Of a DNA stretch of 64,000 bases, positions 14,501 through 27,300 are shown piece by piece. A model generated the notes under the pieces. It was not told the DNA's origin. It made no database searches and saw only the letters and a program-made list of their open reading frames with translations. The stretch is taken from positions 43,631,738 through 43,695,737 of the forward strand of contig NC_052612.1 in assembly GCF_016545825.1 (NCBI RefSeq), written 5' to 3'. Source of the stretch: Eucalyptus grandis. Its lineage: Eukaryota; Streptophyta; Magnoliopsida; Myrtales; Myrtaceae. The translations under genes were made by a program, and so were the position numbers. Each line of letters opens with the position of its first letter. The first letter of the stretch is position 1.

Positions 14501-17500
14501 ATGCCTAGAAGATAATCAATCTATCCCAATCATTTTGCAGCTCTACTGACCGATGAAGACACTTTAAAAACATATAAATCATGACGGGAGTTCAAAATTT
14601 CTATAATGATGGACAAAATTATCGACCACAGCAGGTGCAGGAAAACTGGTAGAGCATTCAAATTTCTCTGACACACAAAGGCCTTAATGCTATATTTGGG
14701 AAACGAAGGAAAATGGGATGAATTAAAGTTCGGGTAGAAGGTGGGTAAACTTTTAAATCTTTGTGAGAACAATGGAGGGAAAATTATAATCTTTTATATT
14801 ACAAACTAAATTTTCTTTCCCTCACTCTCCCAAACATAATGCAAGTAATAAGATCATCTTTTATTGTTTTTGCAAAAATTGACTTAGCTCCTCATTTACA
14901 GACTTGCATTTACTCTTCCTGCAGATTCCAATGACATGTGATCAGACCTATGAACTCATGACTTTCTTTCTCATTTCCTTTTACTTCACCATCGTTACAC
15001 TTACCCAATACAATAACAAAAATGGGACATGGGATCATAAAGGCAGTAAGTGGGCGTCTTACTCCATTCATCAATACTGGACCAAAGAACACAAGCACTT
15101 GTTGGGTTCATTAACTATGCAATTTAATTAAAAGGGTTTAAAAAACTACTTACCACAATGGATTTTCACTTCAGTATGTATCTTTTGAATCTTATATTAG
15201 TGAATGATGCTAAAATTACATTTAAAGCTTCAAGATGAGTATCAATCTTTATCTTTTGAAACTAAAAAATAGCTGCACACCCATGTAACTCTGTAGTACT
15301 AGAGCCCATTTTATCTGCATTTTAGGTGATCAGTTCCAAGGTGAGTCAGTTCTAAAGCCTGAACAACCAAAAACCAAACAGGACTGGTCTGTCATAATAG
15401 TTTATTATAAATAATTTTCACTTTACAACCAAATGATGGTCTTAGCTTAGTGGTTGTGAGAGTATATTCACCCCTCATGGTGAGAATTTCGAATCTCCGC
15501 AAGTGCAGTCGGCTTTGAAAAACTTCAATATTTCTTTCTACAATAATTTGCATATTCCAAATTGATTCTTTCATCTTGTAAGTGAATTAATGTTTAAAAA
15601 ATCACAATCTAGTTTCGAAAAGAACACATATAAGTGATTCAGCATTTTGTACAACCTAGACATATGACTGTCACATCTCTTGCTATCCATCCCATACTTC
15701 CAGCTCCATATATTGATTATACCATTGCTCTTCATCATATCAACAAGCATCCTTATTTGCCCCGCTAAAAAAGAACGAAGAATTCCTTAGTACCCCAAAA
15801 CAACATCGACTTCGTCAAACTCAAAGTGCATAAAGCAAGTCTAAACATCCAAAAAGCAAGAATATGAACACTAGGACATACTACATGCAGTTAATGCAAC
15901 CAATAATTTTGGAATAGACTTATAGCTAAGCTAAGAATGAACATCGAAATTACTTTGCCAGCAATAGAACTCTGATGCCGCATTATCGCCGTCCTATAAG
16001 TCTCTGTTCGGACACGATCCTGAAAAAGAGAAACTCCATTACAAACTGGAACATACTTTTTTCAATTAGCTCCTTATAGACAGCTCCATAAATCACAATC
16101 AATAAAACTTCCCACACTGGCACATAATGCCTTCCACCCCTCCGAGCATTCTGCTTAACATCAGGCCAGAAAGAGATGAACAAACGGACTTCATAAGCAT
16201 TCATCAGGAATGAGCATATCATGATTTCACAAGCATTTATCACGATCATCACAACCACCAGCAAAGCTTTAACATTAAGAATACACAGAAAATTATAGCA
16301 AGAACCTCAATATCAGCATCACTGTGCTAATAACCGAAATATGAATAACATGGATCTAGGAAAAACATTCTTAAAACGAAACAGAGTAAAACTTCCACGA
16401 TAAGGGCATTTAGAAAAGAAGGTTCTAAGAGGAAAACCCACAAGAAAAAAGAAAAAGAAGAATTTCATGTGAAGAGTGGTAGCTCCCATCTCCCAAAGGT
16501 TCTTCTACTCCTTTCAAGTTGCACCAGATACAAATGTGAAGCTCGTCAAACTAACCTTTTAGATTCAGACTCTCACCTTCGTTTCATTTGCAGCCCATCA
16601 ACATTTTGACACACATAACCAAAAATGAAACAGCTCTCTGTTTAATAATTTAATCCTACAAGCAATTTATTCTCTAGAAAAATTATCCAAAGAAAAAGGG
16701 AATATCAGGAATATCATAATTGATAATGCCTGAAAGAACACAAGATTAAAAACTACTTTTTAAACTTAGTCCTACTCCAGTATAATCCTACAACTGTGTC
16801 AATCAACTTTTCAGTTTTTGGTGTTCAAAGGTGCGTCTGCTTCTTTATAGCAAAGGCTCCAATTTGCCATTTAATTTTCACACTAAAAGAATTCTAAAGC
16901 TCATCCCAATTTATCAATTTCTGACAATTATAAGCTGTCTAGCATAGAATAATCCATTATAAATAATACAAGAAGACACTTCTTGTCTACCTCCCCTCGT
17001 ACCAAAACATATGGAACCACAAGCAGGCTTAACCACACCCCACAAGTCCATACAAGGGAACCACAGTTCCGTTTTCAGTTATCTTGCATTCAGATAGGCT
17101 GCCAGCTCATTGATCCTTCCCCAGCCTCTGCTGGTAATAATCTAGTCCTAGAAGCATAACAGGCCATAGAAGAGCGCCCCCCCCCCGGGGCATTAGACAC
17201 TCCAAATTTCGGCAACACCATTTTACTGTGCAGAAGCAAACATCCAACGTAATCTATAATCATCCAACATGAAACCGTGAGCTCGAATTTAAGCAATCAA
17301 AGACGGTGAACCTTGTTTGTACCTCTATATCTCTTCTCGATTCATCAACGCAGGTAAGTAAACGCGAAAGCATTCGCTTTACGAAAAAGCCCATTTCAAA
17401 CTTCCAGTTGATCAAAAACTCCGGCACAACTAATCATCCAATGCGTAAGCTCAAAGATCGCCACGCGCCGGAACGCCTACAGAAAAACGCGAAAAAAAAA

Positions 17501-17788
17501 CCGTACCTTGATCATCTCCTCGTGAATGCCGAGGTGGGCGTAAGAGTGGAAGTACGCCATGTCGAAGTCGGTGCAGGGCGGAGGCTTCTGCTCCACCCCC
17601 TGCTCGGAATCGGCAACCCTAGGGGCGCCGCCGGAGGCGGGAGAATCGGCCGGGTCGTGCGACCTGCCCCGCCGTCCCCTCCGGCGCCCGCGGCCCCTGT
17701 GGGGCGGCCGGAGGGCGCCGTGCTCCGGCGCCGCGCCGCCCTCTTGGGGGCGGCAGTAGCCGTTACTGTAGCCGGGATCGGAAAACAT
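5589..17788 (-). CDS. PRMT6: Protein arginine N-methyltransferase 6-like (PRMT6)
   Basis: Predicted type I arginine methyltransferase, which transfers methyl groups from S-adenosylmethionine to arginines of nuclear proteins such as histones. Thirteen exons join in frame to 430 aa (Arabidopsis PRMT6 is about 435): 17788-17507, 16019-15954, 14246-14178, 12218-12183, 11662-11597, 10707-10639, 10320-10243, 9432-9354, 8746-8652, 7297-7213, 6826-6621, 5879-5761, 5631-5589. All junctions are GT..AG. Residues 1-70 are low-complexity and Gly/Arg-rich. The catalytic core opens with AYFHSYAHLGIHEEMIK. SAM motif I is VDVGCGTGIL (about 119-128), followed by VYAVDAS (140-146). The double-E loop is SEWMGYLLLYESM (about 186-198), with both glutamates present. 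The THW loop is PTHWQQ (372-377). The ATG at 17786-17788 gives the family-length start. Intron 6 contains a partial copy of exon 7 (separate entry). The product assignment is firm; nuclear location and histone substrates are family knowledge. Confidence 0.95.
10275..10586. repeat. 156-bp tandem duplication copying part of PRMT6 exon 7
   Basis: Copy 1 is 10275-10430 and copy 2 is 10431-10586, about 95% identical. Copy 1 holds the 5' part of PRMT6 exon 7 (minus strand, starting at 10320) with its acceptor. Copy 2 repeats the acceptor and 46 bp of the exon (10476-10431) inside intron 6. Read in frame, the extra piece keeps SMLGSVITARD, changes the next Arg to Cys, and meets a TAG where the repeat joins. 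Using the duplicate acceptor would therefore truncate PRMT6 before its barrel domain. Confidence 0.93.
11035..11390 (-). mobile_element. Possible tRNA-derived SINE remnant in PRMT6 intron 5
   Basis: This GC-richer block in an AT-rich intron reads on the minus strand with a B-box-like GATTTGAATCTTG and a weak A-box-like stretch about 45 bp before it. I could not define a poly(A)/T tail or target duplications, so this is tentative. Confidence 0.3.
12600..12640. repeat. C-run followed by poly(A) in PRMT6 intron 3
   Basis: About nine C residues, a short CA-rich bridge and then about 26 A residues. This is a simple repeat and a likely length polymorphism or assembly-error site. Confidence 0.9.
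15420..15590 (+). mobile_element. Possible SINE remnant in PRMT6 intron 2
   Basis: The stretch has a tRNA-like A box (TAGCTTAGTGGTTGTGAG near 15436) and, about 40 bp on, a B-box-like ATTTCGAATCTC near 15486. That spacing matches the RNA polymerase III promoter of plant tRNA-derived SINEs. No fold, CCA end or clear target duplication was found, so a tRNA gene is unlikely. Confidence 0.35.
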
Positions 17789-18011
17789 TTCTCTCTTCTC
17801 GGCGTCGTTTTTTACTCCCGACGGTGGCGCTTTTTAACGGACTACAACAGTGGACTGTGTAGGGTTTTCTTTTCTTCTCTTTTTTTCTAGGAATTTTCTA
17901 TTCTCTCAGTTTTTGGGATTATATAACCTATACATATGTCGAATTTTTTTTTTCTGCAAACCATTTGTTAATCGTGTCAAACAGACCGGGACGAGCCTGA
18001 TATTGAACTTA

Positions 18012-18751
18012 GGGTGCATTTAGTTCGACATTCAAAGTCGACTTGGAAAGTGTTGAGAGTTATAGTAAGGGAAATGTTGTGATACTACCGTAAGTTTTTC
18101 ACATGAAACGTGACGTCTCCATCTTTAGATCTTCAGCTTGAATGGTACGGGTAGATTTATTTCTTAAAAGAAAAACCAGTACTTTCTTAACACGTGTTAT
18201 GAACCAGACCCTTGGTTTACAATATTGCTAGCCTAGCAATACTCTTTTGGCAATCATTTTCAAGGGAAAGTAGTATTTGAAAAACTGAAAGCATAAAAAG
18301 CTAGCATCGGCTTTGGGCGGAGCCCAATGGGCAGAATGCCATTTCTAGACTTTTTTTTTCCATCTTGCCATCGCTAACCTTTTCATATTCCCATTTTACC
18401 CTTACTATTTTCAGGGTTTGTGGTTGGTCACCGGCACTAATGACATGTGACTTCTAAGATGCCACTTGGGCTTGCCCACAACCCTATGCGGCCCTCGTTA
18501 CTTGAGGCCATGTGACCTTAGTCGATGGCGACTGACAACCTGAGCATTTTGTCGATAGTAGAGGGTTAGATTTTTTTAATAAAAAAATAAAAATTGTAGC
18601 CATCAAACCCGAAAAGGGCTTTTACCCAACGCTACTTAAATTCAAAGTTACTTTACAAATGAGTTTTTACCAAATGCAATTTAAATTGCTTTGGCTCTCA
18701 ACATTTACATTGTAACCAAAGCTTCTTTGCAAAGTTGAATCAAATCCACCC
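18012..18751. mobile_element. PIF/Harbinger-like non-autonomous element (candidate)
   Basis: A 740-bp stretch is bounded by imperfect inverted ends: left GGGTGCATTTAGTTCGAC, right (reverse complement) GGGTGGATTTGATTCAAC, 13 of 18 matching. TTA lies directly outside both ends (18009-18011 and 18752-18754). A 3-bp TTA target duplication and GGGTGC-type ends fit the PIF/Harbinger superfamily. There is no transposase frame inside. It lies just upstream of the PRMT6 start. Confidence 0.55.
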
Positions 18752-19226
18752 TTAAACTCAACTAAATTCATGCCAAGCATGTGGTGCTTTCGTGGGAGAT
18801 AATCAAGTCCAAAATTTATTTTACTTGTGACAATTCAGTTATAAGTTTTATAATTTTATCAATTTATTCTAAAACATTTAGACAATTTGTCAATGTAGTC
18901 AATCCAATCGCTTTTGGTCCGAAATCACTTATGTGAATATTGACATTTCTATGTGGCATAATCATCGTTAAAGTGAATAATTTTTAGAAATTTAAAAAAT
19001 ATATAAATTTTTTTCTTTTTTTTCCTTTCATTTTCTTTCCTTTTTTTTTTGTCAAGATTGGCCATTAGCCTCGCCAGCCATTGCCTTTTGCAAGATGCCC
19101 AATGGCTTGCCATTGGTAAGAAGAAAAGGGGAAAAAAGAAAGAAAAATTGAAAAGAATTAGTTAAACATTGTAAACTATTCGATATTCTAATTAGTGATT
19201 TCCAACAAAATTGGTTGTATTGATTA

Positions 19227-20131
19227 GGGAAAATGTTACAAATGGTTCCCATGAACTTTCATCTAATGTTCAATTTTATCCCCAAACTGTCGATTTGCTT
19301 AATTTGGTCCTTGAACTTTTATATAATGTTCTAATTTCATCCATGAGCTTTTCAATTTGCTTAATTTTGTCCTCAACTTTCATCTAATGTTCCATCTAGT
19401 CCCTACCTATTTGAAAATTAACCAATTTCTTTTTTTAATACCAAACTGTTTTTTTATTAAAAAAATACCAAACTAGATTTTTTTTATCAAAAAAATACCA
19501 CATTTATGCAAAGTAATAAAGGTCAATGTTTCTTTCCTTTCTCCATTTTAAAAACAAATGGAAAGAGGGATAGTAATAATAAACAAAGGTGAATCTTGCA
19601 TTTTGATTTCTTTTTTGTATATGCAAATTACTTGAATAATGTACAAAAGCCCATCAATCGATTTTTTTTTGGAAGTCCAAAAAAAAATCGATTGATGGGC
19701 TTTTGTACATTATTCAAGTAATTTGCATATACAAAAAAGAAATCAAAATGTAAGATTCACATTTATTTATTATTACTGTCCCTTTTCCATTTGTTTTTAA
19801 AATGGAGAAATGAAAGAAATATTGACTTTTTTATTACTTTGCATAAATGTGGTGTTTTTTCGACAAAAAAAAAAAAAACCTAGTTTGGTATTTTTATTTA
19901 TAAAAAAACAGTTTGGTATTATAAAAAAAAGGGAAATTAGTCAATTTTCAAATAGTTAAGGACTAGATAGAACATTAGATGAAAGTTCAGAACTAAATTG
20001 AGCAAATCAAAAGCTTATGGATGAAATTGAACATTACATGAAAATTTAGGGACCAAATTGAGCAAATCGAAAGTTCATTGCTGAAATTGAACATTAAATA
20101 AAAATTTATAGACCATTTGTGACATTTTCCC
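19227..20131. mobile_element. Foldback MULE-type element 1
   Basis: A 905-bp near-perfect palindrome. Its arms meet around 19672-19680 and the tips match at 19 of 20 bases (GGGAAAATGTTACAAATGGT against GGGAAAATGTCACAAATGGT). The flanks carry a 9-bp direct repeat with one mismatch (TATTGATTA at 19218-19226, AATTGATTA at 20132-20140), the duplication size typical of Mutator-like elements. Each arm holds about three tandem units of roughly 61 bp built on the motif GAACTTTCATCTAATGTTC. No coding capacity. A transcript would form a hairpin of about 440 bp. Confidence 0.85.
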
Positions 20132-20465
20132 AATTGATTATATTGGCAATCCATTCAAAGATTTAAGAGTCAATTGGTCAAATTGAAAGGTTTATAACTG
20201 AATTAGTACAAATATAATAAGTTCATGAATTTTAAAATAATTTTCCATGTTTTAGATGTCATAGTTTTATAAATGTTTCCAAATAATCGAATCATTTGTC
20301 CGCCCAATCAATAACCAATAAAAATGTTATACTTTTTGCTATCTTTCAATAAAAAAATGTTAGATTTTTGACCAAAAAATAAAAAATGGAAAGTGTTATG
20401 CATCAAATATTTATTGTTTGATGATTAGATGGATTGATTGATGACAATATTTTTCATTCATAAAG

Positions 20466-21377
20466 GGGAAAATGTCACAAATGGTCATTGAACTTTTATT
20501 TAATGTTCAATTTCTTCCTTGAACTTTTGATTTGCTTAATTTTGTCCATGAACTTTCATATAATGTTCAATTTCATCCATAAGTTTTCGATTTGCTCAAT
20601 TTGGTTCCTCAACTTTCATCTAATGTTCCATCTAGTCCTTAATTATTTGAAAATTCACTAATTTTCCTTTTTTAAAATACAAACTGTTTTTTTATAAATA
20701 AAAAAAATAAAACTAGGTTTTTTTTTTTGGTTGAAAAAATACCACATTTATGCAAAGTAATAAAGGTCAATATTTATTTCATTTCTCAATATTAAAAAAA
20801 TGGAAAAAGGGACAATAATAATAAATAAAGGTGTATCTTGCATTTTGATTTCTTTTTTGTATATGCAAATTACTTGAATAATGTACAAAAGCCCATCAAT
20901 CGATTTTTTTTATGTACTTCACCAAAAAGGGAAAAATTGATCGATGGGCTTTTGTACATTATTCAAGTAATTTGCATATACAAAAAAGAAATCAAAATGC
21001 AAGATTCACCTTTGTTTATTATTATTGTCCCTTTTTCCATTTGTCTTTAATATGGAGAAATTAAAGAAATGTTGACCTTTATTACTTTGCATAAATGTGG
21101 TATTTTTTCGACCAAAAAAAAAAACCTAGTTTAGTATTTTTTTTATTTATAAAAAAACAGTTTGGTATTAAAAAAAGTAAATTGGTCAATTTTCAAATAA
21201 TTAGGGACTAGATGGAACATTAAATGAAAGTTCAGAGACTAAAATGAGCAAATTGAAAGCTCATTGATGAAATTGAACATTATATGAAAGTTCATGGACT
21301 AAATTGAGTAAATCGAAAGTTCATGGATGAAATTGAACATTAAATAAAAGTTCATAGACCATTTGTGATATTTTCCC
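20466..21377. mobile_element. Foldback MULE-type element 2
   Basis: A 912-bp relative of the element 330 bp to its left, with the same palindromic layout and a loop around 20915-20930. It is flanked by a perfect 9-bp target duplication, TTCATAAAG (20457-20465 and 21378-21386). Ends are GGGAAAATGTCACAAATGGT and the complement of a one-base variant. The perfect duplication suggests it inserted later than element 1. Confidence 0.9.
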
Positions 21378-21386
21378 TTCATAAAG

Positions 21387-24187
21387 TACTTAAGCTATAT
21401 ACGACAACACTTTGTCAAAGCCCTTTGGGGCCTTAAAAGGCTATATTTAGCAACACTTTGTTAAAGTCAAGTTGGCACTGTGTCCATTTTTCTTTTCTTT
21501 TTAAGTGACACTTATGAATCTTTTGGAATTGTTGGTACTAATGTGTTCCCCCATGCCAAGTCATGGCAATTGGGGTATTCTTCTTCCCCCTTAGACAGAT
21601 GCAAAAGCTTTTAGCAGATTCTTTAGAGATATTTTAGTAAATGCAATTGTATTTTCAAATGCCTTTGGCCTAAGATAGTTGTGGAGGTTCTTTGAGTTTT
21701 GAACATTTTTGAAATGTAAAAATATTTTTTAATTCAAATTTGCCATTGCTAAATTTTCATAATTTCATAAATGTCTACCTCGTGCAATGTCATTGGTAAG
21801 GACTCAGGTCATCAACCTCAAGTAGTCGTCAAAATTGCCTCCAGGTGGCCGTTGCTTAGGGTCCACGATCCCAAGTGATGAGGCCCATGTGACAATCGCT
21901 TGAGTTGTTTTTAGGCAACCATGCCAGTGAAGGCTCGTTGGAAGCTCACCGACCATTGAGTCCTTTGCTAATTTTGAGTTTAAAAAAATAAAAGTATTTT
22001 ACAAAGTGTGATTTTTCCATATATCATTTAAATTAAAGTTAATTTCCCAATAAATTTTAAAATTACAATTTACCAAACATGACTTGCATTTTGAAAAACC
22101 TCTTTAAACTTAAAGGTTTTTACATTTTCCCAAAGATTTTTTTTTCCAAAAGTTGAACCAAACACATCACTAATGTTAGATAATTATTTATTTTCAAAAA
22201 TACAATTTGCAAAATCAACTTCATTTATTTCATGTTAATATCAAATAGACTCAAGCCATTTTTCCATCATAAATGACCATAACATTGCCTAACTTATTAA
22301 GTGGACAAAATAATCACGAGAAAACTTAATGATCAAAATCACGGTGGAATTGGTGAAAGTTTTTATTTATTGAAAATGCAAAGTCGCACATTGTCATGGA
22401 AAAAAATGTCTGTATTAATCTGCCTGTCTCGATATTCTAAAAATTTAACCAACCAATAAAAAGAGATTACCTTCGACTTTAGCACAGCCCTAATAAAGGA
22501 CTGAAAAATTAATAAAGATAAGCAAAAAAGGACAAAGTTCTAATAAGAAATGGAAAGAGCGAGAAGGAAAGGAAAAGTAGGGCAATATTTTAGGAAATAA
22601 TCGAAACAAAAGAGGCAAGCGCCATTTCTCTATTTGGATGATATTTATTTTTTCTATTTGTCAAGAATTTTGGATGTAAAAATTGAAATGATTTTGAAGG
22701 AAAGACAAAAGGAAAGTTGTCTACTTATTTATTTGAGTAGTTATTATGTGAAGAAAAGTAAGGTCCGCATTTGTCAGTTATCTACATCCGTTTCCCCCTT
22801 TATTTATCCTCGATTCCTTTATAAATGATACATTGCATTTTGTCATAAAAATGTAGATTTTGAAATTAATAAAGGATAATTGAAATAAATATATCCATAT
22901 ATCATAGATTCTATTATTTGTTACTTCCATCTACTTTTTGTTTTTGCATTCTCCTTTCTCCTCGTTATTTTTTTTTTTTTTGTACATGAATATAATAAGA
23001 CCCCTTCATAATTTAACAATATAGAATACGATGAAGCGTAATTTTGCACATGTAAACCATTTTACTATTGGAAATATCTAGATTAGCTATAAATTTATGT
23101 CATACATAAACACATGGATATGAAACAGGAGAATTTAACATGCTAAGTCTTACACTTAGCAAAATATAGGTATCGAAATAATGGGGAAGTTCCTCGAAAT
23201 GACAAAATCATGAAGAGATAGGTTAACAAAATTGAGTAGAAGTGCAATCTAGGTTTTTATTTATTTATTTATTGGCAACACATAGGGAACATATAACCCA
23301 ACATATATAACACAAATGAGTTAGATTGTAGAATGCCTCGTAAAAATGTAAGATTTCGGTCATAAATATTCTTATAAAAGTGAGTCTTTATTACGGTGCA
23401 AGTGGGTTAGGACTAAAATTGTCTCACGATCAGCACAAGTTAAAATAAGATTTCACACGACTAAAAGAGGATCAGAAATTGTGAACGGAAGGGAACTCCA
23501 AATCACATAGAAGTAAAGTCCAATGACACTTGGCCAGCCACTGTGATGGTTTACATCATAAAAGTGCAAATTACTCATAATCAGGATTACACACATGCCT
23601 GAGGCTTTTATTCGTTGGACTTGTGAGGTGCTTTATAGGACTTTATGCAATTGGGCAAGCATTTGTCCCTATTCCTCGGGTCACAAAAAAGTGCTGAAAG
23701 AGTGAGGCCCCTTTTGTATATTGAGCTCGTTTTACTTGAAGATTGAAACCTCATTCGTAAAATGTAAACCAAGATGAATAGAATGGAAAGCACATTAAGT
23801 GCAAGCATCATCCATCTGTAGGGTATCTTATCGGTACAATCATGACGGGCTGTAATCATGTCGTGTTATGAAGTGTTATAATTTGTGCGGCGGGCAACAA
23901 TTGTCTTAAAGGAGCCTAGCACCTTAGGTCTTAGAAAAATCAAAATTCTATAAATCGTTATAAGCTGCTTCAGCTCCAAGCTCCAATGGCGCTGCTGCAG
24001 AGGAATTTGTCCCAACACTTTTTACAATAGTGAAAACCAAAATTTCCACCCCCCAACTTCTCCAAGAACTTTAGCGGGGCCCACCGGCTGGCCCGCTCGA
24101 GGACAGGGCTCAGCGAAATCACGACCGTCGGATGCGATCACGACCCGTTCCGACCTCGAGAAGTAAAACCCTCCTTGAACCCTCGAA
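21387..24187. other. Intergenic, no gene seen
   Basis: AT-rich DNA with short TTTA repeats near 23.26 kb and no domain-bearing frame. The last few hundred bases, where GC content rises, should contain the TOM40 promoter. Confidence 0.5.
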
Positions 24188-24202
24188 ATGACGAGGAAGT
24201 GA
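24188..24202 (+). promoter_or_regulatory. Possible minimal upstream ORF in the TOM40 leader
   Basis: An ATG with three further codons and a TGA lies 160 bases before the TOM40 start. It matters only if transcription begins upstream of it, which I cannot tell from sequence. Confidence 0.3.
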
Positions 24203-24307
24203 AATCGAAATCAGCAGCAGTCGCTCCTCCCTTTGCGAAGCGCACGCCCTCTCTCTCTCGCTCGCTCGCTCCCGCCGAAAGCGTCGCCGCCCCGAGCAGC
24301 CGAGCCG

Positions 24308-24340
24308 AAGAGGAGGAGGAGGAGGAGGAGGAGGAGGAGG
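24308..24340 (+). repeat. (GAG)n repeat in the TOM40 5' leader
   Basis: About eleven GAG units end 21 bases before the TOM40 ATG. A purine-rich triplet run in this place is probably transcribed as leader. Confidence 0.9.
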
Positions 24341-24361
24341 GGAAGGGGTCGCCGTCGAGCA

Positions 24362-27300
24362 ATGGCTGGTGTGGTCCCTCCCGAGGAGGCGGCGGCGAAG
24401 GCGGCCGCGGCCGCCGCGCCGGAGCAGGTGGCTCCCGAGAAAGTGGACTACTTGAACCTCCCGTGCCCTATCCCGTACGAGGAAATCCACCGCGAAGCCA
24501 TGAGTGAGTCCCGTTTCCAGATCACGCGACCAATGACTGAGCTCCAATCGCGTTTTTCTTTTTCTTTTTCTTTTTTCCAATTCGTGATTCCGTCGTAGTT
24601 CGGGTTCGGCTGTTGAGGTTCCGGCGAGCAATGAGTGTCGATGGATGTGTGGTTGCGGGCTGTTGTGTTGGGGATGGGTCTGGCGTGATTGGTCTAGGTT
24701 TTTAGCAGTAGCGGGTGGGGAATAGCGATTGGATTGGCTGATGGGTCTCGTGTTTTTAAGCCTGTGTTGGAGAAATGGTGAAATTTCGTTTGGTTTGGAC
24801 TGCTGCGCCATGGGCATTTCCCTATTTCGCCGAAAGGGTCGTAATTGGTCGGGGGTTTGAAGCATCCAGTGTTCTAAATATGAAGTATTCTTTGTTGTCT
24901 CGAATGGCATTTCATGTTCTGTACTCCCCCATTAGTAAAGATAGATGGAGAAACATTTGGGTTGTTGGCCATTCTGGCATGAGATTGAGAAAGTCGAGAG
25001 GTGGGAGGGGAAGTGGATTTTCTTCCTTTCGAGGTGTTTCGAGTATATTATTGGATACAAGACCTTGGTAAGCCGTGTCTGCTGCATTATCTGAAGAAGA
25101 GTTCACTTTTGCATGTTTTTGTTTTTATTTTTTTGATTTTCTGTGTGATAGCTGTTGGACTTAGACCAGTGGTGAAAGACATGGAGGGTAGAAAGCTATG
25201 CTGCTGTCTTTTCAGCTGCATGGGTTCAGAAGATTAAGAGAATTTTTCCAAGTTACTGTCTCTGCAGGGCCACCCTGCCCCTCACCTGCACTGCAAGTTC
25301 TCTTCGAAAAGTGATCAAAATCCAATATAGTTTCTTTATGGCGAGCGGAGATTCCTCTTGTTGCTTTGGGTTTTTCCATATTTGGCCAAATGAATTTATT
25401 AATGTCAACTCTTATTCATGCATTCGACCAAATGATTATTGTGAATTGGAGATATTGCAATTCAAGAATGAATAAGGAGTAGGTTGGCGAGGTTTCTGAC
25501 AACATGTTTGTATGGAGAAATAATCATCTTTAATTGTTGTGATGTACTGCTAACAACAAGATTCGAGTAGATTTAATATGTCCCTAGGTTCTTTGGCTTC
25601 TGTATAATTCATTTTGTGGTCCTGTGTCAACTTGGCATTTAGGAATTTCAGTTAGGAAGAACAAGCAGTTCTGTCTAATTCAATTCTTAATCCATCCAGA
25701 ACATGATGGTTACAGGTAATGGAAAATTTTACAGATGATGGTGCATAATTATTGGGTGTGGTCTTTAAGAAAGTTCTGGCAATATCTTCTTGTACATTGA
25801 CTAATCTTATTTTACTTTATACAGTGTCTCTGAAGCCAGACGTTTTTGAGGGGTTTAGGTTCGATTTTACCAAAGGACTTAATCCACAATTTGCTCTGAG
25901 TCACAGGTAGATTTTGCTTGGTTGCTTTATATACTTGGTTTGGTTGTATATTTATTTGAGCATTTTACTCGTGCCTATACTCATTTTAACCTCTCATTGT
26001 CCATCAGTGTGTCAATGGGAGTTGCTGAAATTCCTTCTCAATCCACTGAGACTATCAAAATTCCCACTGCCCAGTATGAGTTTGGCGTTAATTTTATGGA
26101 CCCAAAGGTATGGACATTCTCTGTCAGATTTCTGGATGATGGTATTAATACTGTGGTGTTAGTAGCTGTTGTTACTGCTACTCTCTCTCCCGATATTTGT
26201 TTGAAGAGTGTCATACTAATTTTAATTTAATACAGTTGATGCTATTTGGGAGGCTTTTAACGGACGGCAGATTAAATGCTAGAGCTAAGTGGGATTTGAC
26301 CGACAATTTTTCTTTCAAGGCTAATGGGCTGGTACACTCTTACTAGATCATATTTCTCTCTTCTTTCTCCTCTTGTTTTGGTTTAAACATTGTTTCTTAT
26401 GTTGTGAATGATTAATCCATAAATTTTTTCGCAGCTTACCGGTGAGCCACATATGTCGCACGGCATGTTCAATTTTGATTACAAGGTCAAGTTTGTTATT
26501 TTTATCATCTATTTCCTCCTTGCGCAGTGTCATAGTTGAAGGTGTGACTTTTCTGTTAGTGTAGGTTGAAGATATGCTGTCACGCTAGTGTTATCTATAC
26601 GAGAGTTTAAGATAGTATTATCTTTTGCAAGAAACAGTGAGAAGTGCACCTTAGAGATCCCTTGCATCATAGAACTCAAGAAAGATTCTTTGGGGTGGTT
26701 TACTTGTGAACTTCAGCTTTAATCTGATGGACTCATGTCTCTTGCGAATTCTAATTTATACAACGGTTGTGTTGTCACTTTTATTCTATTGATGTCCTGC
26801 TTAAGCTTCTTTTCTGTTACTTTTACAGGGAAGTGATTACAGAGCCCAGTTTCAGGCAGGAAGTGGTGCCTTATTTGGAGCAAATTATATTCAGGTACAC
26901 GATATATCTATTCATGCTATGCCTTTAATATTTCTTTTTGCATGGTCCAGAATGTGAAAACTGAATCCATTTGTCATGACTGGGTGTCTGTGAAACTTAG
27001 TAAAAACTCTCCCTTTTTATTTATTTTTTCCCCTCATTGATGGAAGCTTTTCACAATGTACAAGTTTGCAACTTAGCATATTAAGACTCAAGGAATCAGC
27101 TTTTTACGTATGTATAAAGAAGCATTTGCAAAAATTTGGCTATTTGAGGGGGTTTCTTGCCCATCAACGATGATATTTATAATAGATGGAAGCATTTGCA
27201 AAAATATCAAGATTGTAAAATACGAACCATCTCTATCTTGTAATGAGGATCTCTAATCTAATCAGGTGTCAAAGTTTGTCTCATAAGTGTGCACAGACAA

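Noticed and set aside
15424..15500. A tRNA gene suggested by A- and B-box-like words
   Set aside because: Could not fold a cloverleaf or find an acceptor stem; a SINE remnant is more plausible.
17306..17890. 194-codon plus-strand frame opposite PRMT6 exon 1
   Set aside because: Antisense shadow of the GC-rich first exon; the minus-strand frame carries the conserved methyltransferase sequence and splices correctly.
22090..22175. Possible second PIF-like terminus (GTGTTTGGTTCAACTTTTGG on the minus strand)
   Set aside because: No matching left end or paired TTA found within a few kilobases.
24119..24910. 263-codon minus-strand frame across TOM40 exon 1
   Set aside because: Shadow of the GC-rich leader and exon; low-complexity Arg/Pro composition caused by the GAG repeat, no domain.
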